Shown here: positions 21,724-33,888 of the stretch, one piece after another
Layout: each line of letters opens with the position of its first letter
Numbering within the stretch: the first letter of the stretch is position 1
Origin: Chaetoderma sp. LZ-2023a
Taxonomy: Eukaryota > Mollusca > Caudofoveata > Chaetodermatida > Chaetodermatidae
DNA length: 64,000 nt
Direction: 5' to 3'
NCBI GenBank assembly: GCA_034401795.1
Contig: CM067371.1
Coordinates: 77,971,333 to 78,035,332, forward strand
Notes under the pieces: model-generated
Seen by the model: the letters and a program-made list of their open reading frames with translations, nothing else
What the model was told of the DNA's origin: nothing
Databases searched by the model: none
Position numbers and translations under genes: made by a program

Positions 21724-24700
21724 ATGAGCGATGTACAGCTTGATGCAACACAGGAGTTAACAAACTGGAAGCTATTCATTTTATGCCAGACAGATGCTAC
21801 TGTTAAAGGACCAATGGTGCAGCATCCAAGAATAGACTCATTTACCAATTTGTTAACAGTCTAAGAGAGTGCAACATTGAAAGATGGTTCATACATTGAA
21901 ATTCAGAAAAGACTTAGACTTTGCACATATGGTGACCTATCTCACATAAAGCGGGTTGGCATCGCAGTTGTTACTCTACTGCCACTAACAAAGAAGAAAT
22001 ACAACGTGCACGAAATCGTATAGAGGATGCACTATCTAGTGGGTCTTACATTACTAAGAAACGTGGGATAAAGAGGAAAAATGCTATTGATGAGGCATCG
22101 ACATCAACTTCAGTATTTACACGTTCCTCGACAATTCCACTGTGTAAGGAACTGTGTTTCTTCTGCCAGACAGACGATCATAATCAGCAGTTGTTCAAAT
22201 TACGAACTCATAATGCTGGTAAAGCCCTAAGAGATGACATAGAAATAACATATATAAACATGTTTGACCGTAAATCCTTGGACAATCATTCACCTACATT
22301 TAGTAGGCAGTGGCTGAAAGAGAAAATCCTTTCTGAGCTAAATCATGTAAGATCTGTCCTTCAAAAGGACAGGCGCAAGTGTGCCGTTCTGTACTCGCTA
22401 GAAGCATGTGAGGAAGAAATGGTTCATTCTGCGATGTGTGAAGATGATGGTATGGAAGGCATGAAGGCAATCTATATGGCAGCACAGATTGTTCGAAAAA
22501 GCATCACAACATTCACTAAGAATGATGGTGAACCTGGTTCAGTCCTTGTTTCCAGCAATATGGATGACATCCCATGTGAACTATACACACTGATACGATG
22601 GATAATGGTTGGACCTGTAGATAGTTTGGATAGCAAAACCAGAGAGTGTCTCGTTGATAGAGCAGTGCTTACATCTTGTCAAACCCTCATGTTTGGACTT
22701 AAATCGGATAGGCAAGTGATGCATAAACCTAAAGCTGCCTCTTCTGAAAAATTCAAATCCCAGCAAAAGAGAAAATTCTCAGGTTCTAGGATTGGCATTG
22801 TCTGTGCATCACGACACCAGGAATAAGAAGATTGTGAATCTTCTTCATGCACAGAACTGTTGCATATCCTACCACCGTACCATGCTTCTAGAAACAGCAA
22901 TAGCTAACTCGGTTGTCGAAAACATGAGACAATTCAATAATCTGTATGTACCACCATTTCTAAAGAAAGGGACATTTGTTTTCTTTGCTGTGGACAACAC
23001 CGATTTTGCTGAGGATACCATTGATGGTAAAGGTACTACACATGGAACAATTGTTGCAGTCTATCAAAAAGCTTCTGCACCTGGGGAATCCATTGCACCA
23101 CCTTTAAACATTGGTGATGCAAAGAGCTTATCCATTACACCTCAACACACATCTATGTTGCCATGCGTCAAACCAAAGGCTCAACCTGGAATGCAAAGTA
23201 ATTTTGTGTTGAGTAAAACCGGTGTTGCAGACTCTTATCAGCTGACCCATATGGGTTGGGTCATAGCATCTGTTGTTACGAGGATGGATGAAAGGAAAGA
23301 GATGTGTTTGGTTCCTGGGTGGGCTGGGTATAATTCACTCCTGTCATCAAGTAGATCTCTAACCAATGTTTGTGCATTGCCTCTTCTCCCAGAGCTGGCT
23401 CATGAATGGTCAACGCTAATGACTGTAATTAAACAAGCACAAACATTGAAGGAGATGGCTGTTGGTAAAGACCATCTAACAGTCATTACTTTTGACATGG
23501 CCCTGTATGAGAAAGCAGTGCAGCTTGTAGATGTCAACGCCAATTTAAAGAGTGGTGTTATCCCAAGACTTGGTGAACTCCATGTCGTCATGGCTGCATT
23601 GAGAGCTCTCTGTACTTCTATTGAGAATTCCGGAATAGACGATGCATGGATCGAGGCTGATGTCTTTAGCTCTACCACAACGACACAAATCCTGAAATGC
23701 AAGCACTACTCACGTTCTCTTCATGCTCATATCTACTCTTACATCGCATTGTATGAACTGGTCTTTGACGAATTCTTCAAAGAGTATCCAAATCTAAGGG
23801 ATGCATGCATATCAGCTACAGATGACATAGAAGAGGCATGCAGTAAATCAAACCAAGCCAGCCAGGCAGAATCAGTGATGCCGGCTCATCGCAATCTTCT
23901 CCAAGTGCTGTCTAATACTGATATGCTGAATCTCTTTCAGACATGGGTGACAAAGAGGTCCCAACATGCGATGTTCAAGTCATTAATGAACTATCTGCAC
24001 CGTGTGGAAACAATCCTTTTCTTTGTCGCAGCATCCTGAAATACTGATCTGACCCTTCATCTTGAAGCTGGAGAAGCACTGAGCAAGTTATTCTTTGCTT
24101 TTGATAGAATCAAATACAAACGTCTTTGGCCAAGATACATAGCAGATATGTATGCACTCAAGCAGAATCATCCAGACACATGGCAAGAATTTGAAACTGA
24201 AAACATTGCAGTGACTAAGAATGACATTCCATTCACTTCAACTGGTGCGGATCATGCATGTGAGCATCTGAACAAAATGATGAAAGTGCACTCAGGACTA
24301 ATTGGAATATCTAACAATGCAAATGCGAGACAGCGATTTTTCCTCGCTGCTCCAGAATTGGCACGGTTATCCCGGGAATTCAAGTGTCAATTTGATTTGC
24401 AAGAAGACAAGGTCAGAGATCACCATGGCATTGGAGCAAGTGCTGTTAAACATGAACACACCACAATCGACAAGATAAAGGCTGCCATACTGACTCATGG
24501 TAATCCTTTCGCTGCTGAAGGTGACATGATCTACAACATTATCTCACTTGCTTATGTATCACAAGAGTCGGTACCACAAATCCTGGATGTAGACGAAAGA
24601 GGACAGACATTATATGAAGAGTATGTGAAAGAGCGCATTAATGGAGAGGTAAGCCTTTGGGCACCAGTGAAGCGTGAGAAAAACAAGATGTATACATCTG

Positions 24701-26258
24701 GAAACAAAAAGACAACAGTACGTATTCGTGACAAAGCTGTTGATCTCAAGGAAACTAAAGAGCTATATGCTAGGCTGATGATTCTCGCAAAGACGAGTCG
24801 AGACATTTATTTGAAGTATTCGATCGGCAACTTTGAATTCACACTGACACTGAGGGCGCTGTTTGCTCCGTGTGGCTCTGTCCTACAGTGCACCGACAAG
24901 TCGAAGTTAATCAAGCTCCTGACTGACCTACCACAAACCGAGAGCACAGAGGATTCACTCTTATTAGGTGCAACAGAAGCAACTGCCGTCACAACTAAGG
25001 AATCTAGTAGGAGAATCGCAGTTGTGGATGGAATGGTTCTTGTCCAGAAGCTGGCAAAGAAACCAGCAACTATTGTGACAGTCAACGACCATAGTAAAAG
25101 TTTTAATGACAGGTTAATGAGTCTGACAGCAGGATATGATGAGATCATTCTTGTATTTGATACATATCAAGCAGATTCCCTGAAAAACACGACCAGAGAG
25201 AAACGACGACATGGGAATGATCCAATTAGATATCAAGTTAAAGATGATACCAGTATCAAGCATATCCCTATGACAAGATTTTTGTCTCATGACCAAACAA
25301 AGCATGACCTTGCGCAGTATCTGGCAGAGAAGACTATTGAGTACAATAAAGACTCATCTACCTTGGGCATAGCATCAGGCCAGATGATAAGTAATAGAAG
25401 CCTACATTTTGAGAACAACAATCATGAGGAAGCTGATACATTAATGATCTATCATGCCATATGTGCAACACAGCGAAATCTTGATACATCAGACACTGAT
25501 GTCTTAGTGCTGGCAATAGCATATTATGACAATCTACCTAAGAATACGTCTATCTCAATGGTTTCTGGTACCATTAAGCTATGGCCTATATGGAAAACTC
25601 TAGGCATGGAGAAAGTAAGAGCATTACCCGCATTCTATGCCTTTACTGGAGCAGACAATATTGGCAGGTTCGCTAGGATAGGTAAATCAACATGGTTAAA
25701 GCTTTTCCTAAAGGCAGACAGCGATGTAATCGACGCTCTGATAAATTTATCGAGAAGCACTGAGGTCACAGATGAGCTACTTTCAACTCTGGCAAAATTT
25801 GTGTGTGCTGAATACTGTCCAAAGTCTATTAGAATCGAGAACATCCCAGAGTTACGTTGGCATTTATTCTGTAAGCAGCTTGCTGATAGTGAGTCTACCG
25901 CCTACTATTGGTGCTTTGAAACAGCATGTCCTTAGAGTACAAGTCCAGGCAAATGTGTGGGGTCAGGCAGACATTTCACATCATGTGTTTCTGGATCCAC
26001 TACAGAATGGATACTATGAGGAGACAGGTGGCCAACCAAAGGCAAAAACAACAGATGTTTTACCAGCTCCAGTCTCTCATTGAGATGGTTAGGTGTCAAT
26101 GCAAATCGAATTGTTCCTCTCATCGATGCTCGTGCAAATCCAAAGACTTACCATGCACTGAGCTTTGTCAATGCAGCGCAGAGTGTGAAAATGATGATGA
26201 CTCAATCGTTGATGTCTCTATATCAGATGATGAAGATGACGCCAATGTTGCTAGGTAG
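21724..26258 (+). pseudogene. Multidomain PIN/FEN-like nuclease plus CXC protein, frameshifted
   Basis: The reading starts at ATG 21724 (MSDVQLDATQELTNWKLFIL, with a CxxTD element) and soon meets TAA near 21862. N-terminal text GWHRSCYSTATNKEEIQRA and CKELCFFCQTDDHNQQLFKL shows paired Cys/His zinc-type motifs. Then follow three long blocks: 22191-22826, 22792-24039 (VPPFLKKGTFVFFAVDNTDF, ITFDMALYEKAVQLVD, PRLGELHVVMAAL) and 24148-25935. In the last, DGMVL, DEIILVFDTY, NNHEEADTLM, SDTDVLVLA and AFTGADN resemble the acidic-residue order of PIN/FEN-fold nucleases. A final frame holds LPPTIGALKQHVLRVQ and the tail VRCQCKSNCSSHRCSCKSKD with CTELCQC (tesmin/CXC-like, 26087-26190). At least five frame breaks exist (about 21862, 21960, 22800, 24030, 25930). 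The family is abundant in invertebrates to my memory, without an assigned function. A link to transposition is inferred from the inverted repeats. Confidence 0.7.
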
Positions 26259-26415
26259 ACAGCAACTGATGCAGCACATTGATTGTTGCTTGAATACTTA
26301 GATTAAATTCGTGAGATAACTCTGTTATATGCCAAATAAAATTTATCATTGCAACATTATCACAAAAAGTTACAAATTTGCAGATGCTGTCTGTAAATTA
26401 CATATTAAGTCAGGA

Positions 26416-26733
26416 CTTATCTACCAAAACATGATTTCTGTTATTTGAAGTTTATTATAAATGTTACCAATGCATTCACTGACCCAGAAAACATAGATAT
26501 AGACATCAAAATTATTAATCTAGGTCATATGGTTGCAGATATATTGGATTTCAAAGATTTTCGATGGCGGCCATTTTGAAATTCAAGATGGCCGCCATGA
26601 AGACTTTTGTGCAAATGCAAACATTGGTTTTTGAAATTGACACATTAAAAGCTTTCCGAAAATATATAGTTTTACAAATCCCCAAAAATTCTGAATGGAA
26701 AAAATATTTTTTACACTGACCCTGACTACTAAT
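26416..26733 (-). repeat. Right terminal inverted repeat of the 5.7 kb element
   Basis: This is the complement of 20990-21297. The match runs from GGACTTATCTACCAAAACAT at the inner edge to CACTGACCCT at the outer edge. Confidence 0.85.
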
Positions 26734-27091
26734 TCAGGAGTCGAAATAAGGTCTTTTCACATACACAATGTAAGGTAAAAATTGGCTGATGCAGGTACAT
26801 TTGTGATTCTGGGTGCACAGGGTGCATGCACATTGCTGGCTAATGTGCTATTATGTGGAATTATGTTCAAGAAAATCTTGTGTTGTGAGGGTAAAATTCC
26901 AATGTTAGATGCACTGAGTGGATGTAGAACAAATTTCCTATTTCTACCCCTGTAATGGCTAAGGAAAACTTAAATTATTGAAGAAAAACTAAATTACCCG
27001 AGGACCCAAGTTACTGCGCCACCAGTCTTCCCTTTAAGTAATCTATGTATGTAACTAACAAAATAATAATTATAATTTTAACAATACTCAC
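26734..27091. other. Intron sequence, nothing recognised
   Basis: The stretch runs from the 5.7 kb element to the GTGAGT donor of the large TAF3 exon. I see no repeat or coding signal. Confidence 0.5.
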
Positions 27092-29075
27092 TATAAATGT
27101 TCCAACTGTTTCCACGAACACAGCCCTCTCAATAGCCTTGGGCCTGGATGGTGGAGGCGGTGGAGGTAGATAATCAGCAGATGCAGGTGGAGATTGAGGA
27201 CTCGGGGATTCCCCTTCTGATCTAGCAGGTGATGATTCGTGTGATGGCCGGGATGGAGATGTGTGTGGTGAAATAGATGCATCTTTAGTTGAGCCAGATT
27301 GAGACCGAGATTTGGATTGTTGGACTGGGGAGTCTTTCTGATCACCACCGCCAGATGGAGATGGAGATGGCGATGACTGCTCTGCTGCTTTTTCAGGAGA
27401 TGCAGGTTCTGAATCACCTTCATCTTCATTCATATTTTCAGTTCCTTCTTCTGAGTCTAAAGACACAGAGGATATTTTGGAAGAAAGAGTCTCAACAATT
27501 ACACTCTGTGTACTGTCTCTGGATGGTTCAAATGCCCCTGAATTGCTGCTCACAGATGGAACCTTTCTTGGTCGCCCTCTAGGGGAGCCGCGACCTCTGC
27601 CACGAGCCCTACTACGAGGACTGCCACGTGGACTGCCACGCCCACGACCACGTGGACTGCTACGCCCACGACCACGAGGACTGCCACGACTCCGGCCACG
27701 CGGACGACCACGAGGAGCCTTTGTTGGAGACAATGTAACTGGACTTTCATATGGCGGTGACTGTGGCCGAATAGATGATGGAGGAGGTGTAACTGGGGAG
27801 GAAGGTGCTGTTTTGTCATCATCTGGTGATTCAGTTCGTGACCTTGGTGATCCTGGTGGTGAGGTTTCTGATGCTGCTGGTGACTTCGGCGATGCTGCTT
27901 GTGATTTTAGTGATGCAACTTCTAACTTTGGTGATGGAGGTGCTGACTTTATTGATACTGTTGGTGACTTTGGCAATGTATCCGGTGACTTTGGCGATGC
28001 AGGTGGTGACGTTGGTGATGCTGGTGATGCTGGTGCTGATTTGAGTGTTTCTGTCGGTGGTGGAGAAGCTAAGAAACCTGGCCGTGGCATTATTGGTTCT
28101 ATTTTTATTCCGGGAAGATTAGGAAGCTGTTTTAGTGAGGCCTTTGTTGGTGGGAATGGCCTAGATGGTGACATTGTGCTTGTAGTGGTGGTCTCCGAAC
28201 CAAATGTCCATGCGGGTGACTTTGGACTGGCCACAGCAAGGCGACGACTTGGGGAAATAGGAGATGGTACACCTGAAGCAGTAGTAGTAGTAGTCGCTGT
28301 CATAGTTGAGATGAAAGATCGTGGAGGTGTGACAGCCTTAGCCCATATGTCAGAAGTTACAGATGGAGGGATTGGTGTACCGGGTGCAGAAGTAATAGTT
28401 GCTGAAGCAACAGTAGCAAGTGGAGATGGAGTTGGTGATTTCTGAAGAGTTGGGGTTGCTGGCAGCTCTCTGTTAGGTGATGGAGTTGGTGACACACTCT
28501 GTGGTCGCGGGGCTGGAGATGGACTTGCAGAGGAAGAGTGTGTTGGTGTTGAGCGTGACGGTGACGCCGGTGGTGATGAAAATGAAGGGGTGACAGGTGC
28601 ACTACTAGATTCCTCCTCTTTAATTTGTGCAGCTTTTAGTTCCATATATAACTCTCTCTTCAGGTTAGAAGTCACCAGCTCATGGTTTTCTGGTTCTGAC
28701 TCTACCTTTACTTCACCCTGTAAAGAAGGGGGTAGTCGATCACTCAAAGGTGAAGTAACTCCCCTAATCGGTGACACAGAGGGCAGCTTCTTGGTACGCA
28801 CTGCAAGACATGCCAGGGGACTAGGCACCGGACTATCGGATGCAACAGTGATGGGATGGGGTGTAGCATAGGGGGAACCTCGAGGACTGGATTTGTGTAC
28901 AGGACTAGCTTCAGATAACAATGTTGTAGCGGGACTCAGAGTAGGAGGGCTTACGGGCGGTACACTGACAGATATAAATTTTGATTTTGATTTTGATTTG
29001 TTCTTGGAAGACTTAGATGACTTTGATGAGACTTGATCACCATCCTGTGATAGCGGAGGCATGGGTTTTATCACT
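27092..29075 (-). CDS. TAF3: TAF3 large internal exon, Pro/Ser-rich with RG-rich segment
   Basis: A 1984-bp exon lies between a TTTCAG acceptor (29076-29081) and an ATA/GTGAGT donor. One leading base completes a codon of the exon at 44021-44193, giving PKLVIKPMPPLSQDGDQ at the join. It opens with a KSSKSSKNKSKSKSK stretch, then long Ser-Pro/Lys repeats of the ASPKSP kind, an RGRPRGRSRGSPRGRGR segment (about 27580-27720), and acidic and Ser/Pro runs. The last residues, RAVFVETVGTFI, correspond to the conserved segment just before the TAF3 PHD finger. The middle is disordered and low in complexity, as in TAF3 of other animals, though human TAF3 is lysine-rich there. Large frames on the plus strand (27477-28445) are shadows. 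Confidence 0.85.
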
Positions 29076-29439
29076 CTGAAATAAGACCAGTAAAATTAGA
29101 ACGATAAACATAAAGAAGCATAACCATGTCAATCAGCCTCTTAAAGCTAAAACATCATTCTAAACCAAAACTCAATATTAACTGTTAAATGTAAAATAGT
29201 GCTACCTGTATGTTTCCAATTCTGCTAACTCTTATGAGGTCAGGTATTGATACATTACGATTAAGCATTTCATGGCCAGTTTGTTATAATAAATGGCCCA
29301 CAGGCCATAGTGCTCACCTAGCTGATGAGGAACTGGTAACATGTTTAGATTAATTAATGCACAACAAGCATCATTGGTCCATCAGGCAACCATAACTGTT
29401 GCCATAGACAGATCATTATTGACCATGACCCGCTACACA
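29076..29439. other. Intron sequence, nothing recognised
   Basis: Only a short GGCCATAGTGCTCACCTAGC word near 29303 recalls a cassette end. Confidence 0.4.
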
Positions 29440-30015
29440 GTCATAGAGTTATTGTCGGTGGATGGCGGCCAAATTGGATTTCGGATCATCTACAATAACA
29501 ATAAGTTTTTTTCCTCAGACCTAGTCCTGTCATCCCATGAAGTTTCAAATCGATCCGCTAAACAGAAATGGAGAAATCAATTTTCAAGATGGCCACCAGT
29601 GGTTGGGGGCCATCTTGGATTTAGGATCATAATCGACTTCTATAGTTTCTTTCTCCAGAGCTAGTCCAACAGCCGGGCTATTAAGTTTCAAAGGAATCTG
29701 ATTAAAGATAATGGAGTTATCATCTGGAAATCAATTTTCAAGATGGACACTCTTGGCTGGCAGCCATCATGGATTTTGGAATATCATCGATTTCAATGAG
29801 TTTTTTCTTCAGACCTAGTCCAACCACCATATTATACTGGTGGCTGGTGACCATCTTGGATTTCGGATCATTGTCAATTTCGAAAGATTTTTTTCTACAG
29901 ACCTAGGCCAAACAACCTATGAAGTTTAAAGTGATCCGATAATCGGTAACAGAGTTTTCATCCGGAAACCACTCTATCGCCTGTCCGGATGGCACCATCA
30001 CATAATATCCCGCAA
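29440..30015 (+). repeat. ATGGCC/TTTCGGATC cassette copy
   Basis: Units like those at 1-815 (GGCGGCCAAATTGGATTTCG, AGACCTAGTCC, TCAAGATGGCCACCAGTGGT) are repeated three to four times. The end is TCACATAATATCCCGCAAAA near 30000, matching the CATAATACCCCGC end of related cassettes. Confidence 0.75.
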
Positions 30016-30905
30016 AAATATTGGTGTCCTCGACACCATTGACCAATTGGAAAGTACCATTGACCAATTGGGAAGCCATCCCCGACATCATTGACTCAGC
30101 AGATGACATTCAAAGGATTTCTGCCAACAAGCTGCTATCCCGTGTTTTATTGGCTCCTTATATTTATTTAAACTATTTATCCAGAAAAAATACATCATCA
30201 TTGATAAAACTGTTCGTAATATTAAATATGTCTTGGTTATTTTGTGATACACCGTATCGTTTTAAATATGCATATTTTGTCATTAATTCTCGGTAATTTC
30301 CGGCATTGACGTCATCTTAGAGGCATATTTCGTACGTGAAATGGTCGGTGTTGTTTCTGAATAAATAACTATTTCCGTAATCAGTTTTGTTGAAATACGA
30401 ACGGTTAGTGGCATACTCTGCCGCATGTGGATGTTTAAACAGATTGAAAGGTTCAATCATTAGCTTATTTTGTTTTCCTACGGACGAATCGGTACGCAAA
30501 GTGTGGATTACAGCGTATTAGGGGAGGTAATGTCTGTTGTTTACAAACAGAAAACTCAAAACTTAGCCCGAACACGGATTGAGAAGTCGCTACACTTTAT
30601 CTTACTATGATTACTGCAATATAGATATACTGGAACCATACGCAGGTTCAAGACAAGATGCTATCCCGACGATTTTCGTGGCTAAAACGGACAAATTAAC
30701 TGTGCCATCTCTAATAAATTATCATAATCATCATCGACGAGGCATAAGACATTGGCTTGTTATTGCCTCGGTGGATTGTGTCATCTTGTTGCTTTATATT
30801 TGTTACCATGCTGTGTCACTGTGATAATAAAATTACAATCTACATTAACACGTAGGCCTACATACCAGATATAAGAATTTTTCTGATGCATAATAACTAA
30901 AATTA
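30016..30905. other. Intron sequence, mostly unassigned
   Basis: At 30020-30110, ATTGACCAATTGG, AAGCCATCCCCGACATCATT and CAGCAGATGACATT match single units of the array at 41035-41700. No coding or RNA signal is seen from 30110 to 30905. Confidence 0.5.
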
Positions 30906-31004
30906 TATTCTGTTGAAAAAGTTGAAAATAACTTGACTGGAAGCCATTGATGCCTTACACAGCAATGACTTCCCGTCAAACTATTTTCAAAATATTCAAC
31001 AGGT
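30906..31004. repeat. Type-B hairpin repeat, copy 5
   Basis: GTTGAAAATAACTTGACTGG and AAGCCATTG pair with CAATGACTT and CCCGTCAAACTATTTTCAAA, ending AATATTCAACA. Confidence 0.8.
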
Positions 31005-31159
31005 TGCCTACATAATTGACCTAAGATTGCGATACATGTAGCAATGGCGTTGAAGCGATAATCTACTCAAGTCCGGGCCAAGATGGGCTTCTGAAGTGGC
31101 CCAGAGGAATAGATTACCTGGGGTGAAAATTAGGTAACCTATTTTTTAGGCTACCCAAA

Positions 31160-31500
31160 TTTGTCTAATTTTAGGGTCTGCATCATCATTGTTGCTATCA
31201 TCAGGGTCAGCATAAATTTGTAACCATCGTAATCACCATCATTATTGCTATCATTGTCTGCCGTCTTTGTTAGTGCCAGCATTATCAATGTTACTGCAAT
31301 CATGGTCACCATAAAATTATCACTGTCATCATCCATCACCATGATTGTCACCATCACCATTGTTACTGCCACCATTATCACCACGGTACCAATGACAACA
31401 GTGACATGATGAGAGTAACAATTATGGCGCTTAAAATTTTGATTGTGACTGATAATGACAGTAAAAATGATGGCAGTAAAAATTCTGGAGGAGATAATGG
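31160..31500. repeat. CAT/CAC-rich imperfect trinucleotide tract
   Basis: CATCATCATTG, CACCATCACCATTGTTACTG and similar words fill about 340 bp. The 132-residue minus-strand frame over it is a composition artefact. Confidence 0.75.
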
Positions 31501-31611
31501 TGGGAGTACCAATAATATAGGGCCACATTTCTAGCTGTGACCTATCCATTTTTAGCCCGTATTGGAATCGATTGAACCCTGAATTCCCAGAATACCATTA
31601 TCACGGTAACC

Positions 31612-31685
31612 TGTTGAATATTTAGAAACTAATTTGACTGAGTGTTGTTGCTGCCATATTCAAATTAGTTTCAAAATTTTCAATC
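31612..31685. repeat. Type-B hairpin repeat, copy 6
   Basis: GTTGAATATTTAGAAACTAA and TTTGACTGAG face CAAATTAGTTTCAAAATTTT. The loop holds TGTTGTTGCTGCC. Confidence 0.75.
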
Positions 31686-31814
31686 GAATCATCAGAATGA
31701 TTATTAAGTAGTACATCCATCAAAGACACAATTTGTACACTTGACAGACTGTTCCTGGTTCATGGCGCCAAATTTCTTAATTATGGATGTGACATCAGCC
31801 TACATGTGATGACT

Positions 31815-32570
31815 GATGTAATTATCCCCCCACCCTCCACTTTAACAAAAGGCGGAGGATTATGTTTTCGCTTATGTCTGTCCGTGCGTGCATCCGTCAC
31901 ACACACACAGGTCTTCTTTCGATAAATTTATTTTTGCTTGGGATATTGTGACAACACTTCATGGGAAGGTTGGCTATGGTAGTAAGCAAATGCACCTTAG
32001 TTTGAGGGTCAGTCAGCCTGTCTCTCTGTCCGTGCATCCCTTTGTCTCTGAGTTTGTGTCCGTCCATCCATGCAAATTTTGGGTTTTCGTACAATAACGT
32101 TATCTTTGCTCGGAGTATTGTGAGGAAACTAGATGGGAACATTGGCTACGGTACTAGGGAAATGTACATTATTTTGTGGTTCAGTCAGCCCGTCCCTCCA
32201 TCCCTTTGTCTTTGAATTTGTGTCTGTCCGTCCGTGCAAATTTGGGGTTTTCATTCAATAACGTTATCTTTACTTGGAGTATTGTGACGAAACGTCATGG
32301 GAACATTGGCTATGGTACTAGGGAAATGTACCTTATTTTGTGCGCCAGTCAGCCCATCCCTACATCAATCCATCTCTTTGTCTCTGAATTTGTGTCCCTC
32401 CGTCCATGCAAATTTTGGGCTTTCATTCAATAACTTTTTTTGCTTGGAGTATTGTGATGAAACTTCATGGAAACATTGGCTATGTTTCTAGGGAAATGTA
32501 CATTATTTTGTGGGTCAGTCAGCTCGTCCCTCCATCCGTCCGTCCATACCTTTGTCTCTGAATTTGTGTC
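31815..32570 (+). repeat. GTCTGTCC array, forward copy, about 180-bp units
   Basis: Four units carry TTTGCTTGGAGTATTGTGA, GAAACTTCATGG, AACATTGGCTATGGTACTAG, GGAAATGTACATTATTTTGT, CAGTCAGCCCGTCCCTCC and TTTGTCTCTGAATTTGTGTC. It begins with CCACCCTCCACTTTAACAAA and AGGCGGAGGATTATG, a small palindrome. An inverted set of the same repeat lies at 37620-38470. Confidence 0.8.
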
Positions 32571-33214
32571 TGTCTGTCTTGTACTGCCGACTTCTTTTAT
32601 TTTCTCAAGTATTGAGCCCAATGAGGAGATATTACTGTTGTGGCATGTTTTGTCATACTTAGAGCTATTGACTTCACGCTTGGTGAGTGAGTATCTCTGG
32701 GCAAAAGCTACCATCCATATAATTACTATGTCAGTCTGATTACTTTTTGGATAATATAGGTGGCTAAGTAAAGTTGGTGTGGTATATTTCAATGACTTCA
32801 TCACAACTTGACATTTTAAATCCAGAGTGATGTGAAATAATGATGTCGGAAACATGATGACTCAAGAAACAATGCAACAATGACCTAGAATACGCACATA
32901 GAACATAGTTCTTACTTTCTATTTCCTGGGAATAATCAGTTTCAAATTGAAAGGAATTAAGACACAGGAAGCTTATATCAAGGAAATATTCAGCATTTAT
33001 TCATGTAATTCTTTGTCATATGTTTATGCATTTCATGTTTCGTCATATTTCAGAGTGATAAATTGTACAAGTTATGGATAACGACAAGATGCAATGTATA
33101 ATCAAAGATAAATTATAAGGCCATGATGTTAGGCCTATAATAAAGTAAAGCTGAACTAGATAGCATGGATTAGCACAGATTTGACAATGTTTGACGCACC
33201 ATTAAAAATTTAAT
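32571..33214. other. Non-coding stretch, nothing recognised
   Basis: No clear feature is seen on either strand. Confidence 0.4.
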
Positions 33215-33886
33215 ATGTATATTTGCAAACCAATACGACTATTTTTGAAAATGTACCAATGAAATGACGGGTTCAGTAATCTAACCAGTCATTTCAGTGG
33301 TAAAATTTTCAAAAATAGTCTTCTAGGTTTGCAAATGGACATTTATCAAGAGGACTACAGAAACACTAATGGAAATATTGCAACATCTCTTAGCATATTC
33401 ACTCACGCTACTGAGAGCAATACTTGGAGTGTCAGAGTGAACTGAGTTATACAGTGTACATTGCTGACCAAGATTCCTAAAGAAGACTGAAAATGGACCA
33501 CTGGAATGACTGGTTTGGTAATCTCACCAGTCATTCCATTGATAAATTTTCAAAAATAGTTAGTTGGTCTGCAAATGGACATTATAAAGACAACTACAGA
33601 CATGACAGAAGTCCTAATGATGGAATGGTAACATCTTTTTATACATTTATTCACCTGATTGAGAACATTATATACTTGGGTGAGCGAACTGAGGTTTAAA
33701 TAGTGTATCAGTATGTCCATTTGCTGACAAAGACTCCAAAAGATTATTTTTGAAAATTTACCACTGGAACGACTAGTTTGGTAATCTAACCTGTCATTCC
33801 AGTATTAAATTTCCAAAATAGTCTAGTTTGTCTGCAAATGGACATTATAAAGACAACTACAGACAATACAGAAGGCCTAATATATA
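33215..33886. repeat. Tandem array of type-A hairpins, left part
   Basis: Three hairpins (about 33215-33343, 33455-33582 and 33710-33846) each end GCAAATGGACATT and are joined by similar spacers (ACAACTACAGACA, CTTGGGTGAGCGAACTGAG, AGTGTACA). The unit is about 250 bp. The array is interrupted at 33887 by the Tc1 element and resumes at 35546. Confidence 0.8.
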
Positions 33887-33888
33887 TA

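Larger units (their letters stand above)
20990..26733 (+). mobile_element. Large DNA element with about 300-bp terminal inverted repeats and PIN/CXC-type gene
   Basis: The left arm (about 20990-21297) and the right arm (about 26416-26733) are inverted copies of roughly 300 bp with about 85-90 percent visible identity. They share TTCAGAATTTTTGTGGATTTG, CAAAAACCAATGTTTGCATT, ATGGCGGCCATCTTGAATTT, AATCCAATATATCTGCAACC and AATGCATTGGTAACATTTAT. The outermost matching bases are AGGGTTCACT on the left and AGGGTCAGTG read inward from the right. A target duplication is not clear. Between the arms lies one broken gene read left to right with two-part cysteine motifs, a PIN/FEN-like region and a CXC tail. 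No known transposase signature (DDE of Tc1, hAT or piggyBac) is recognised. The element sits in the TAF3 intron, on the opposite strand. Confidence 0.8.

Noticed and set aside
22300..25844. Minus-strand frames across the 5.7 kb element
   Set aside because: They are shadows of the plus-strand gene, which carries all the recognisable motifs.
27477..28445. 322-residue open frame on the plus strand, Gly/Asp-rich
   Set aside because: It is the mirror of the Pro/Ser-rich TAF3 exon. Biased codons on one strand leave long frames on the other, and there are no motifs or splice support.
31151..31549. 132-residue minus-strand frame
   Set aside because: It lies wholly on an imperfect CAT/CAC repeat.
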